Of a DNA stretch of 64,000 nucleotides, positions 12,089 through 24,444 are shown one piece after another. Where the stretch lies: positions 1,984,001 through 2,048,000 of the forward strand of contig JAALGY010000015.1 in assembly GCA_032358165.1 (NCBI GenBank). The letters are read 5' to 3'. A program made the translations under genes and the position numbers. This stretch comes from Diplosphaera chodatii. Lineage: Eukaryota; Chlorophyta; Trebouxiophyceae; Prasiolales; Stichococcaceae. The notes below the pieces were generated by a model. That model was not told the DNA's origin, ran no database searches, and saw only the letters and a program-made list of their open reading frames with translations. Positions within the stretch are counted from its first letter, which is position 1; the number at the start of each line of letters is the position of its first letter.

Positions 12089-13151
12089 TCATTTTCGCGC
12101 GTCATCAACCGCTGGTCGCTGCTCGACAACCTCGTCTATCAATCCCCAGTCCTTTGCTTCAGCTGCTGAGAGGAAGTAGTCCCGGTCCAGTGTCCGCGCT
12201 GTGGCCACCACAAAGTCAAGGGTCATGACCGCATTGCCCCAGGCAACAACTGAGATCAGTATTGCAGGCATGTTGCGCACCAATGACATCCATGTCCTGG
12301 CCCGTGTGCTGTTCATAAAGTCGGCAGAGGCGCTCCCGCAGCTTGATGATCTCCTGGGCGTGGATGGCAATGTCGCTCGCTTGCCCCTGCGAGCATCAAG
12401 GAACGGCGTTCTGATGTGGGCGTTTGTGGAGGAAGGGACCAGGCTTCCACCAGCTTGGAAACCTGCCAGCGACTGCAGTGATCAGCAGCATGATGAGGAC
12501 TCGCCGAGGCGCCGCCAGAGGGCTGGTGCAGCATGATGCGGCTGTTGGGCAGCGACCTCCGGTTGCCAGCCTCGCCCGCTGTCAGGAGCAGCGACGCCAT
12601 GGACGCCGCTTGCCCCACACACATCGTATGGATCGGGTTCCGGAGGTACTGCAGCAGCACAGCAGGATTGTTGAATGGTGTATCCGCTGGCCAGTACACA
12701 ACAGGTTGCCGGGGTGATAATGCTCGCCTGCATGGTGTCATACACCGCCATCCCCGCAGTGACCACGCCGCCAGGCGAGTTAATGTACATGCTGATCTGC
12801 GTACACACATCTGCCTATGTTACTTACTGGAAGGTGTCAAACGGTAATAGTTGGAGCGTTGTGGGAGCAGAGTACACAAGCCTGCATTGCATCCGGATTT
12901 TCACGCCGCACCGGTTTCTCGGGGTGCTCGGACTCAAGGTACAGCATCTGCGCCACGATCGAGTTGCTCATCATGTCGTCTATCGGTCCGTTGACGCACA
13001 CAATCCTGTCTCGAAGCAACCTTGAGTAGATGTCAAAGCCGCGCTCGCCTCGTGCTGTGGTCTCAATGACGTACGGAATGTGATATGACCGCGTTTGCTG
13101 ATTGCACATCTGTGCCAAAAGACGCTTCACGCCGAGCCGTGACGCAGCCAT
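12089..13151 (-). CDS. clpP: ATP-dependent Clp protease proteolytic subunit, mitochondrial type
   Basis: Serine peptidase of the matrix ClpXP complex. Catalytic Ser is in [11 protein letters not shown], His in [12 protein letters not shown], and Asp in [16 protein letters not shown] at 13151 starts a 20-25 residue presequence ([15 protein letters not shown]) followed by [20 protein letters not shown], close to mitochondrial CLPP. Exons (descending) are about 13151-12927 (to EHPEKP), 12799-12732 ([20 protein letters not shown]), 12651-12510, 12390-12280 ([16 protein letters not shown]) and 12200-12089. It ends with [14 protein letters not shown] and TGA, so it lacks the long C-terminal extension of animal CLPP. 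Divergent from the ARM-repeat gene, 513 bp between start codons. Confidence 0.95.
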
Positions 13152-13664
13152 GTCTGCTGTGAGTCAAGTGTTACCCCGCGAGGATGTCCCTGTGCATGCA
13201 AGTGTCGCTGTTGGTGCCAGCAAGCAACTGATAGGGTAGGTAGTCACTGCCAGCAGGTCAGCCACGGAGCAAACAAGCAACTGGGCCGTAAGGTATTTGA
13301 CAAAGGTTTATAACAGCAGTAGTGATCCAACAGAATGCGCATGCGCTCGTGCACCTCCTCAGATCTCCATGTTGCCGCCACGTCAGCGGTCAGAATGGCA
13401 GTAACCGCAGTGTGCTGCATCAGACGATCATCTGCAGGTTGCAAGAGCATCTCTTTAAGAAGTGAGCTAGCGTACAGCGTGAAGATCTCCCGCTTTCCCG
13501 CAGCTAAGAATCCAGCTTCACGTCGGCTGGTCTCTTGCCGCTACAGTTGGCATTCATAGACATAACCGATATCTGGCCCCTGTGATCACTACTGCAACGT
13601 CTATTGTGCTGCTGCCCGTCCACCACACGGTGTCCAAACGCTTCGTTATCAACGCGGGCGAGCA
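13152..13664. promoter_or_regulatory. Divergent promoter region, clpP / ARM-repeat gene
   Basis: 513 bp between the two start codons, holding both 5' UTRs and promoters. Bidirectional use is inferred from orientation; no specific element was recognised. Confidence 0.4.
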
Positions 13665-16620
13665 ATGGCAGCAAGGCGCATGGCACTGCTGGCGGCGGCT
13701 GCAAGGGCAGCTCAGGGCAGAGTGGCACACCAGGGTGCTTCTATTGCACATCGTGCAGCGTCAACGACCAGCAGCGCAGCAAGCATCAACACTCAGGTGT
13801 GTTTTGGACGTCTTGACGTCAGCACCTGCAATGTTGCATGCATGTCTGGTTGGCGTAGGCACAGGGCATGGCGTGCTGCTTTGCAGGTGAAGGCAACGGC
13901 ATCGCGGGTCTCGTTAGCCGTGGATCCGGCATGGTTGTATGGGTCAGCAGCAGCAGCAATGGCGCTACTTGCATCGGCCGCAACATCCATAGCCAGCCCT
14001 GCTCTGCTGCTCAGCGACAGTCTGGAACCAGGTGATCTTTGAGGCTTTGTCAGTGCAGCAGGTTGTGAACGCATGCTGGCCAGCAAACTGCTATGCTAGG
14101 AAGCCGTTTGAATGCATATCTCGGGGAGCTGTATGCACAGTGCGCCCTTGTGAGTTCAAGCTGACTTTTACATCGTGCGCAGGTCAGCATGTCAGCAAGA
14201 CGCCATGCACCGCAGCCACTTGACCTGCTGCATCCCTTCACAAGTCCACCTTGCTGCCGCAGAAGCGCTGCAGTCGCTGGCGGAGGACCTCGCCAGGGGC
14301 AGCTCGGCTGCCAAGGAGCGCGCCGTCGCGATGCTGAGCTCGCTCACCATGTACGTGGACCACCACGACGCCATCCTGGCGACGCCCGGCGTGCTGCAGG
14401 CGCTGCTGGCCTCCGTGGCGGACGACAGGCTGGTGCCGCAGGCAAGCAGCAGCAGCATAGTTCGCCCGGACATGGCAACTTGGTAGACGTCTGCTCAAGC
14501 CGGCTGTTTAGTCCACTGCCCTCAGCCGCATCTCGGTGCTTATATCTATTGACTCTCGTTGAAGCAGGAAGTGTACGCGGAGCAGAGCAGCAGAGGCTTT
14601 TGCAGGCTTGCTGAAGTGTTCGCAGTCCTGTGGACCAGCCTTACTTAGAGATACTCTACAGCATGCTCTGGGTGGCAATCGAGGCTGCGCCATGCTGTGC
14701 AGGTGCGGAACATCGCGCTCACGTGCACAGCGGACCTGCTCAAGGCGACTCAGGCACACCACGAGGCGCTGGCAACCCCCGGCTTCGCCTCCCACCTCCT
14801 GCAGGCGCTGCGGGTGGGCCGTCAGCTACCCCCTGTCATGGCTGATAGCGTCTCGTCGTTGCAATGACAGGTTGGCGACAATTATCAGCGCTGCAGGGGC
14901 ATATGCTGCTGCTCCTGCTGTGTAGGCGGAGGGCGCCTGGAAGCAAGGGCTCGATGATGGGCAGGCGGCACAGGCGCAGGCTGCCCGCTGCGCAGCGGAG
15001 CTGGCTGGCAACCCGGAAACGCACGCCGCGCTGATAAAGGAAGGCTTGGCGGAGCAGGTTGCCACTCAGGCTGCGCGCCTGGTGCGCCTCTTGCCCCTTT
15101 GCTCTGTGCCAACACACTCTGTACACCAGATGCTGACCTGCGGATGTCATAGTTGCATGCTGGTTGTGCACCATGTCGTGCGCCGAGTGCCCTATCCTGC
15201 TCTGATCGAACGACAACGGCCTGCAGGTGCACGAGTTTGGCAGCGTGGCAGGCTCATACGCTTCGGCATCTGAGGTGCCTGCATCAATGGATGCGGTGTC
15301 GACCATGGAGGAAGAAAGGTTCATTGCGGCGGCCGTCAAGGGGCTGGCAACGAGCAAGCAGGGCGCCTCACTGCTGGCGAAGAACCCACAGACGCTACAG
15401 GGTGAGCTATCGCACAGGAAGTGTGGTGCATCACATGTTTCTGCCAACCAAAACAACCAGCCGCTGGCTGACAACATGTCGACCCTGTGGGTCAACTGGC
15501 AGCGGTGTCAGCTGCCCACCAATAGTACGCAGCCTGAGAATGCCGTGGGGCTCCTGTTTACTCCCTACGGGCTACTTGGAATACTTGCAATGCAGGCAGT
15601 TCAATCGGTGGTCTCATGTAGTGCGCCGCTGCTGCAGGGGTGGCGCACTGGGCGGGGCGCAGCAAGGACCCCATCCTGCAGCGCTGGGGGGTGGGCGCCC
15701 TCGCCCACCTGGCCGCCGCCTCCCAGGTGCTCCCGGCGGCCATCGTCCTGGCGGCCAGCAGGCGGTCGCACAGTCCGATGTGCATGCGAGGTGGACGCGC
15801 CTCCAGATTGAGCGGCAACGCTGCCCATGCACAGCCATGTGAGGACTGCGGGATCCTGTCGCAGGAAGCCGCGGCGAGCGTCGCAGAGGCGGGCGGCCTT
15901 TTGGCGCTGGTGACAGCCCTGAACTGTGGCGACCCGCAGGCGCAGTGCTTCGCCTCAGCTGCGATTGGTGCGTGCGCACATGGATCGGCAGCCCGCTTTT
16001 GTGCATGCCGAGGTGGTCTGTGCATGACGTTGCATCCTGCGACCCACCACTCACAGTGTCACCGTGATGGTCAGCGACAACGTGTGCAGGCAGCTTGGCA
16101 GGCAGCAGAGACAGCAGCATCGCCAGCAGCCTCGCTCAGCAGGGCATGGCCCCCGCACTGCAGCAGATGCTTCAGGCTGGCGGCACGGTGAGCAAAACGC
16201 AGGGCCGTCTTGGATGCAACACCTCGATGTGGGCATAAGACCTGCAGCTGTTTCACCTTGAGGTTGTGCATCGTGCAGGGACCGTCGGAGGGTGTGCGGC
16301 AGGGGGTGCGGCGCTGTGCGCTGCGCTGCATCAATACCTGCGCCACCAACAGCCCGCAGCTGGCTGCAGCCCTGCAGCAGGCCGGCATGGCTGCAACACT
16401 GCAGGTGTGCTCATTCGTTGCTGCAGTTGAAAATAGTTTCAAGTTCGTGCACTTCTGATGGGCACTGGCCCTCTGAAGGCTATCGCAGACTCGGGTGTGT
16501 TGCTGACAGGCGCTATCAGCAGATGGGCATTTCAAATCCGCGGAGCTGCAGCAGCTGGCACAGGCGGCAGCACAACGACTGGGCGTGGCTGCCTCACAGC
16601 CCTCCCCACAAAGCGGATGA
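13665..16620 (+). CDS. Armadillo-repeat protein, probably organelle-targeted, function unknown
   Basis: Not recognised as a named family. The ATG at 13665 opens MAARRMALLAAAARAAQGRV, an Arg/Ala-rich amphipathic start typical of mitochondrial or plastid targeting. Successive short exons code helical Ala/Leu-rich repeats of armadillo type: AAAEALQSLAEDLARG near 14260, AMLSSLTMYVDHHDAIL near 14330, VRNIALTCTADLLKATQ near 14700, LQRWGVGALAHLAAASQVLP near 15670, LSQEAAASVAEAGGLLALVT near 15855, SSIASSLAQQGMAPALQQML near 16120, and RCINTCATNSPQLAAALQQA near 16325. The last exon gives AELQQLAQAAAQRLGVAASQ and stops at 16620. TGTAA follows at 16764. Such repeats mediate protein contacts; no catalytic motif was seen. 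Exon borders approximate. Confidence 0.65.
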
Positions 16621-16763
16621 AATGCATGGCTGCATGTCCCCGCAGCAGGGAGGGCTAGGGTACCATGGTCGCGTTGGATCCTCGTATCGCTCAACAGCGA
16701 GGCCATGCAGTCTGCATGTGCAGCTTGCGTGCAATGTGACTTGCACAACCTAAGGCAGCCTCA

Positions 16764-16768
16764 TGTAA
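16764..16768 (+). terminator. TGTAA polyadenylation signal, ARM-repeat gene
   Basis: TGTAA 144 nt after the inferred stop at 16620. It supports a gene boundary here, making the following coiled-coil exons a separate gene. Confidence 0.5.
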
Positions 16769-16808
16769 TCAAGAGAGATGAAGCAAGGCCCATGAGTAAT
16801 TCACGTGC

Positions 16809-17685
16809 GTGTGCGTGCATCACATCAATCAGGACGCATCATCGTTCATCAGCCATTTGCAAACGCACCTGCTTGCCACCAAACTGCACCTCTACAACAC
16901 CAGACCGATTGGATTCGCAGCCACACTGCGTGTTGGCGGCAAGGGCAACTTGCATCAAGCTACCTACGTCGAGGCCCAGCAGGTCACCAGCATGCAGGTA
17001 CCGTCGGATTTTGGGGCAGTGGGGCAACAGCCCGGTGACATCACGACGACGCGGACAATCCACAGCATCCTGCAGCAGCACTCTTTGCAGCTACGCCAGA
17101 TTGGTGAAGCGATCGCCCGTGCAACAATTGAGCCGCATGTGTGGCTTGTGATGCACGCCTAAGGATCAGGACCAAATCTGACCTTCTGGCTACATGATGC
17201 AGAGCAAAGCATCAAGAGCACGAAGGAGGAGCAGGGCAAGGTGGATCAGGTGACAGAGAATGTCATGCTCCGGAACACCCTATGTCACTGCATGTGCGGC
17301 GTCCTGCAGACGGTTTAGAGCTTTGGGACCATGGTACTTTTTGCACACCAGGCATGCATCTGCATAGGCCAACCAAGAGATCAAGGCTGAGCTGGAGCGG
17401 CTCACGGCCGCAGCCCGGGCAGAGGAGGCCAAGGCTGCAAGTCTGGCCGCAGATGTGCAGCAGATGCGGTTGGAGGTGGCCGCCAAGCAGGGCGCCCTGG
17501 AGGCGTCTCGCGACAAGGTGACAAGCGCCACACAAGAGAAGGACGAGGTCAAGAGCGCCATAACAGAGCTGAGGGTGGACTTCCTAGCCAAGGCAGCAGC
17601 CACTGAAGCGACTATGCGGACTGCTATTGGTTCACGCTCCTGGACTGCTGAGCAGCCGCCTGCAGGCGACAAGCAAGTCCAATGA
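16809..17685 (+). CDS. Small coiled-coil protein, function unknown
   Basis: Best-supported part is 17370-17685: a continuous Ala/Glu/Lys-rich heptad-like helix (EIKAELERLTAAARAEEAKA, then ASLAADVQQMRLEVAAKQGA) running to the stop at 17685. A short exon at 17204-17249 (QSIKSTKEEQGKVDQ) with good donor and acceptor extends it upstream. A candidate first exon near 16809-17160 has an open frame (RPIGFAATLRVGGKGNLHQA) but unclear splicing, so the start is uncertain. No enzymatic motif. Convergent with VPS39. It could be the tail of a larger gene whose 5' exons I failed to see. Confidence 0.4.
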
Positions 17686-17874
17686 GCGAAGCCTCAGCAG
17701 CTGATACATGCAATAACCAGCTCGGCAGCGGACTCCTGGCAACAAGTAGTGACACTCAACATGACACACGTGCCAAACAAGGATGATCAATTGGCATCTG
17801 AGACCCTCTGCGGCTGTGCAATGCACACAAGTCGCACCTCTTCTGTAACAACTGACCCAGCAGTTCGGGACGAC

Positions 17875-20800
17875 TCACAGCACGCTGCCAAAGCTGCCGG
17901 TGCGGTGTGCGGCACCCCGGCCCTCTGGCATCTGCAAGCCACCCTGCAGGACCTGGGGCGCGCCCGCAGGCGGCATCGCATGTGCGAAAGCCGGCGGCGG
18001 CTGCGACGTGCGCTTGCAGCAGGAGAAATGCTGCAGAGCGCCATCCTGCGTCGCCACGAAGGCCGCCGTGCCGATGCGCTTGAAGCAGATAGAGCATGCA
18101 CGTTCCTCTGTCACTGCCACCGACCTGCGACCAGCACAGTCGGGCATCAGTGCACTGTATCTCAAGCAGCAGACCGTGCAAGCGGCCTGACTGTAGCAAG
18201 CCAGCACAGCGTGCGGCAGCAAGCGGACAGCAGAACAACAGTCCACGGCAGCCAAAGATCGCAACTTGGATGAGGTTGCAGACTGCGGGGTTGCAGGGCG
18301 CACCGTTGCTTGCAGTGCACCAGGTCGGAGCGGGCGGCCAGGTGGCCGGCGCGCCGCAGCGACCGCACGATGGCCGCCGAGCGCCGCCGCTCCCCCAGCC
18401 CCTGCAGCGCGCCCGCCAGGAACGGCAGCACCGTCGCCAGCCGCAGCTGCACAGCAGCCACAGGACGGCTGACTCACCATCGAGATCGGGATGTGCGTGG
18501 TGTAGCAATGCGTTGCCAGGAGGTATGTCTGCATACTTGAGCACCGGTCCAGCTGCAGGTGTACATGCAACCCTCGTTCTGGTCAGTTGCAGCTGTGCAT
18601 GGTACAGAGCATTCCTGGTTGGACCCACAGCAAGGCGAAAGCTCCACTACAGCACAATCACACCTCATTCGTTACAGCAGTTGTTCGCACTGTGCATCAG
18701 CGCACCTCGTCGGGGATGAGCGTCAGCGCGTGCACCACGTCGATGCGGCTGTGCCTGCGGCTGAGGATGCGGGCCAAGTCGGCGTGGCGGGCCGCCAGCG
18801 CCTCCGGGCCCTGGCTGCGCACTGCCGCGCTGGGACTCAGAAACACCTGCAGCCGAACCAAACCCCCCTTACGGGCGATGCTATGCTTCCAGCTGCTTCG
18901 TTGAACGCCAAGGTGTTCTGCGGCAACCAATCAGGCCCCTGCTAGCGGTCAGCCGCCGGGGGCATGCCATCAGCTTTGCGACGCGGGCAAGAGGCACACA
19001 TGTGTTATGTTTTGGCATTGGCTCATACGCACCTGGATCAGCTGCAGGTAGATGTTGTCAGGCTGCTTGGCATTGGGGCTGGGCATGTTGGCAGGTTCAC
19101 CGTTGCCGCTGCTGCTCTGCTGGGCCGCCATTGCCTTGGCATAGATGCGGTCACAGTATGCCTCTGCCAGCGCTTGGTTCTGCAGCTCGTCAATGTAGAT
19201 CCTGCAAGTTGGTGGGCCTCTCTTTTCAGGGACACACCAACCCAACCCACAACTTCAGTGTCATTGCGCGGAAGGTGAGCTTATCGTTATGCCAACAAGG
19301 GAACCTCCGAATTACCGCAGGATCTCCTGGTGGCGGCCGAAACGCTCCAGCAGAAGGGCGCGAACCTCCAGCAGCTGCCCCACAGGCAGCAGCCTTAGCA
19401 GTCGGTCCGCGTCTATGTGTTCTGACTCCGTCAGCTGCAGCTAGCAGGCATCGCGCACGATTTGGAGCTGGAGTCACAGCTGTCACGGAGATCAGCACAC
19501 ATCCAGTAGTCCACCATACATGGGTTTACAGCCTGGCAGTTGCTTGCGCACATGAGTATGACAGCAGGAGTCGTGCAGCACTGCTAGCTCACCAGCCGCT
19601 TGAGGCGGTCCAGAGCATCTGCAGACGACAGAGGTTGCTGGTGGTCGTTTTTGCCTGCATATTGGAGACTCAGTCATACAGTCCTGGACGAAATGATGCA
19701 TTTGTTTGCAGCATTGGGATGCATCGTGATGCCTGTGGCAAATCAGCAGACGTGTACCTGAGTTCTCGGTCAGTACAAGCTCCGCATACTTCACAGCCAG
19801 CTCGTTGTCATAGCGCACGTGCGAAGCTGTGCCAGCTGCCAGTGCTGCTTCCAGGTAGGAGACCACCAGCAGTGGCGCTTCTGCCTGGGAAAAAGTATCG
19901 TACATTACGTGAGGCGGCAGCTGGACACTGCATGCAGCACGCACTGTCTGGTGCGGCCTAGCAAGACAGCCACACCTGCCAGGATGCATGCGACAGGCAC
20001 ACACCTGCACAATTGGCAGCACTACCGAGGGCTGCAGAGCAGGGCGCATCTGCACAAACATGTCGACGCCTGCCTCTGAATCGCTCCGCAGGATCCACCT
20101 GAAGCAGATGCAGCCAGCACATGAGACGAAATAGCATGTACACAGTCTACTGACATGCAGCAGCCACACTGACACTACACAGGCACAGGTGCGGTTGCTA
20201 GAACAGCGACAGCGACTGTCAAACATGCAACCGTGAGTGTTTGCGGATGAGGTCCAGCTCGTCGGGTCCCATGGCATGGATGTACTTGACGGCCGCCCAG
20301 ACGCCTGGGAGGCCGGACAAGTCCTTCGCAGCCCCTGAGTCGCAGGCAGCAGCCGAGGTTACAGCCAGCTGTGGCGCGAACGACGTCCAGGCACGCTGCG
20401 CATTCCGCAGTGGCGACTTGGCCCGCCACTCGAAAGGGATGCCCTGCACCGCTGCACCTGCTGGCGGGACCGGCAGGCTGTCGGGCTGCTGCGACAGCGA
20501 CTGAATGAGCTCCAGGGCTGCGTCGTGCTGGCCGCGCGCCTTCAGCAGCGCCACCAGCTCGCTGGACCGCCCTGCCGCCGCCAGCGCCGCACGCCCAGCC
20601 TGACAAAGCATGACATGTGTTGCACCTGGTTGCATTAGTTGAGTGAGACAGGGCCCAGCGCCGCTCAAGTTATGGCTCCAGCCGCCACAAGGCGGACAGA
20701 CAGACAGGGGTGGCACACCTGCAGGTCGACCAGGTTGTCGCGCTGCACAAAGCGCAGCAGGTGCCCGGTGTCGCTGAGCGCCAGCATCGCCTGCAGCAGG

Positions 20801-23800
20801 TGTGGCCCATGATGTGAGGTATGACGGTGCCGACAGGCCTGGCAGCGCTGAGGAAGCCAGGGCCAGGTGCTGGTGCAAGGGTACACAGTGTGCCAGTGGA
20901 GTGCGGCCTGGCATCAAGTTGGGGGGGCAGCCATGCGGGGCAAGTCGGATGGACCAGGACCGGCGGACACAACGGAAATGCACCTTCAGCAGGGCGGTGT
21001 CCAGCAGCACTGCAAGGTGGTGCCGCTGCGGCGCCGTGAGCTGCTGCAGGTCCAGTTGTTTATGTCGCTTCGGCGAAGCCGCCTGCGGGGGCTGCTGTTG
21101 CCCTGCTGCCTGCTGCGTAGCCGGCGACCTCGGCGCTGCACCGTCTGCCGGCCCAGCCGCCCCAGCTGCTGCAGGGCTGCTGCTGGGGAACAGCGCGCCC
21201 TCTGGCCCGGCTGCCGAAACCGAAGTCTTCACCGGCGATGGGGACTGCTCCGCGGCGTCCGCCCGTGCCAGCCGGGTACGCCAGCTCAGCAGGTACGGCA
21301 GCAGCATGTTCAGCGCCCGCGTGTACATCTCGCCCTCCGGTTCTGCCGTGTCCCCCGTCTTGTAGTCTGTGTCACAAGCGCTGAGGCAATGTTGCACATC
21401 CTGGCACCTAGGTCTGGACACTGGTCTCACTTCAACCTCCTTTTGCTCAGATGTTCCTAGGCACAGGAGCACAACAGCGACATCATGGTTGCCAACCGTC
21501 GTAAGATGAGTACTGTATCCCTTCGCACCTGCAAACAGGTGCAGCACGGGGCTGAGCAGCGCCTCCGGTGCAAGCGAGGGGAACAGGCGCAGCAGCACCA
21601 CCGGGTTGGCTGACGAACACATCCCAAACTGCGCCTACAGCACAGACGGCGAGATGATTGATCAAGTTTACAGCAGAGACAAGGGCCTGTGTGCACGGAC
21701 TACTGCCCCCAGTGACCTGCTGCCTACATACCAGGTGGCGGTTCGAGGCATCCCTCACCATGGCCTGCTCATAGTCGCCAGCGGAAAAGCGCTGGTGGCC
21801 ATACTTGATGTGCAGATCGTCCTCCAGCCCTTGTCGCTCTGCTGCCTGCTGAAAGAGAGCACTTGTCACACTGCCGCTGTCTGAGCCCGCACATGCCTTC
21901 AAGATATAGCAGTTTGCAGGCACGCTACTGACAACACAACCACCTGAGTCATCTATGTGTGTGCATGAACAAAGGACATCCTAGTTGCAGTTCAGGGCTT
22001 TCAGGAGCTGAGCACCTGCTCGTCTGATGAGCACAGGGAACACAGGTCCAGTGCCTCCTCGTATCTTCCTTGTCCTGCCAGCTCCTGAGCCTGTCGTGCA
22101 TCGAGCCAGTTTCTGACTGCAGACCCCAACGAGGCACCATGACATTGTGTGTCAGGGTGCCTGAAAGCACCCTTCTACTTTACTGTTGCAGATGACACAG
22201 GCCAATACGTAGTTCCAGGGTAGGCCTGCGAGTGCTCACCTGATTCAGCAGGGGCGCGGGGCGCAGCTGCCACACCTCTGTGCCGGACGCAGCAAACACG
22301 CTGCCATCTGAGCCCTGCGATGCGCTGACGAGGGTGTGCGCCGGCGCAGGCAGCGACTGCAGCATCTTGTAGTCTGACACAGCGCGCAGTGACCTGACCT
22401 GCATTCGTTCAAGTGAGTGTCGTTCAGACCCCGACATCACAGTGTGTCAACAAACGTGCACACACGAAAACCTCATCTAGAGTGTGAAAACGAAAGAGAC
22501 ATTGCGAATGTACTCATACACAATGTCAGTTGACATGATCACACGCACTACTGCTGTTGCACCTCAACGCTGGAGGGCAGCATGGCAAGCACGTGCGGCT
22601 GTGAGAACGCCATCGCGGCTGGCGGCGCGCTCCATTGCAACACACGCTTCATAGCCTTGCCGTCCCTGCCTGCACGGCAAAAGCCAGGTGACCCTCACCA
22701 GGCGTGCACCCAGGTATCAAGGCATGCCTGCCTGCACAGGGAACGAGTACCAATGTGGTGCAAATGGCACTGCAGAAGCTCAACAGGCATGAGCTTTCAA
22801 TCTGCCTGTATATACAAGTGACGGTACAGTCTGCAGTGGCCCTTTAAGCCCACCAAACACTTGGGTCTGCCCGTCCAATGCCAACATGAACTCCCCGCCA
22901 GGCAGTGTCACCACAGCTGCAACTGTGTCCTTTCCAATGGCTGGGAGTGGCGTTTGCTCCCCCGTCTCCGCATCAAGCAATACGTACCTGCAGCATCCGT
23001 CAACAAAGTCGCTTGCCAATATTGGGAACACAGTGCTCACCACTGTCATCATTTCCTCATTCAGCCAAGGCGCAATTGTGGTCATGTAGTGCTGACGAAA
23101 CCCACTGCGCCTTGAAGACGATGCAGACGGTGTTGCCGCCGAGCCACTGCATGGCTGTAGGGCTGTGGGCCAACGCCACCTCTTTCAACTCAACGAAATC
23201 CGAGCCGTCATAATGCAGTAGCTGCACGCGACGCTTGACTGCCACACAGAGCATTGCCCGCGCATCGTCCCATGCAAAGCACTTGCCGCCCCTGCGATTG
23301 TCGAAAGCGAGATGCACATGGCACTTCACAGCAACAGTAATTCCTCATTCCGAATGTAATCGTAGTTTCTTGAGCGTGCACTAAAGCTGCAGGCACGTTT
23401 GATCAATTTGAGGAACAACTGCATTACCGGGTGCGGCTGGCCTGGCAGGACAACTTGAAGGCGGGCAGCCGATGCACGCTGACACCCTGATCGCCAAGGC
23501 TGAGAAGCAGACTTCGCGTCTGGGATGTCTGCAGCTGGCTCATGCTGCGGTTGCCAGCCCAGCTGCGGAATGCCTGTGCAACTCGCCAAGTGCCGCCACT
23601 GGGATTGCTGCCGGCAGCGCCAGATGCTCCGGAAGGCAATTCGCCTGAGGTTCTAGGAGTGCCGACGCCGCTGGCGTGTCGTGGCGCCAGTATCATCAGC
23701 GCACCATCCTGGAGGCCAGCCAGCAGCCTGTCTCCATCGGCGGTGGGTTGCCGCCATGCCTCTATGCATGTGACTTTGCTCGGCAGCCTGGCCACCAGCT

Positions 23801-23834
23801 CCGCGGCGAACGCATTGTGCTCCGTGGGCGCCAT
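17875..23834 (-). CDS. VPS39: Vam6/Vps39, HOPS/CORVET-type vacuolar tethering subunit
   Basis: HOPS subunit that binds Rab7/Ypt7 and tethers late endosomes to vacuoles. ATG at 23834 (MAPTEHNAFAAELVARLP; a GTG lies one codon upstream). The N-terminal CNH domain spans about 23834-22200: VTCIEAW, SLLLSLGDQGVSVHRLPAFK, ARAMLCVAVKRRVQLLHYDG and NTVCIVFKAQ. The central clathrin-repeat-like solenoid includes DDLHIKYGHQRFSAGDYEQA, NPVVLLRLFPSL, ALNMLLPYLLSWR, LDTALLKVHF, SSELVALLKARGQHDAALEL and AEAYCDRIYAKAM. A C-terminal Vps39-type zinc finger (ERACSICFKRIGTAAFV, HFSCCKR) precedes the stop at 17875. An Ala/Pro/Gln-rich insert near 21060-21260 sits between repeats and is longer than in animal Vps39. 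Many exons; borders not all resolved. Confidence 0.92.
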
Positions 23835-24444
23835 CACCAGGCTGAGTACACGCCGGACATATGCCTGCTAATCTTCATGGGGGCACTGCTGCGCATGTTG
23901 CCGCTGGCTGGCAGCGGATGTGCAGGCAAACATGGTATATATTGAACACTACTTCCCCAACCAGCAGCAAATGCAACCTTGATCGACAACGGTAGCGCAA
24001 CTGCGTTTGGAGACACACACAAGGAAAAGCGCGGCAAGCCACTGTCCGGCGCGACCGTCACAGCAACATGGCGCCTGCAGCCTTGGCAGTGCCTCAACCA
24101 GCACACGCCGTTATGGCCAGTTCTGGCACTCGAGATGCTGTCACAGATACCGACTGCAATGAAGGGGCAACTGCAGCCTGTCGACTTCTGTGTCGCACTC
24201 ACACAAAGCCCGCACGTGCGAGATCAAAGATTTTGACAAAGTGCAAACTTTCGTTGCACACCTCGCAATCGAGGCCTCGCACTTGCAGAGCTTGCATACA
24301 GCTCAACTACAGACAGATTGTTGCAACCACAACGACTGTGCATTGAGACCGTGCCGGGCGTTTCGCTGCAACAAGATAGCGATGCAGGTGCACAGGCACC
24401 CAACTGGGGCTGCCATGGGCCCTTGTGCTGCATCAGCAACATGC
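23835..24444. promoter_or_regulatory. Divergent promoter region, VPS39 / TAB2
   Basis: 610 bp between start codons. No repeat or RNA recognised. In-frame ATGs upstream of the chosen TAB2 start mean part of this may be coding. Confidence 0.35.

Noticed and set aside
20219..21622. 467-codon minus-strand open frame as a separate gene
   Set aside because: It is VPS39 exons read through introns; the repeat motifs continue the VPS39 protein.
24068..24346. ATG at 24068 as TAB2 start
   Set aside because: Its frame does not reach the Tab2 domain through any visible in-phase splice; the 24445 exon does.
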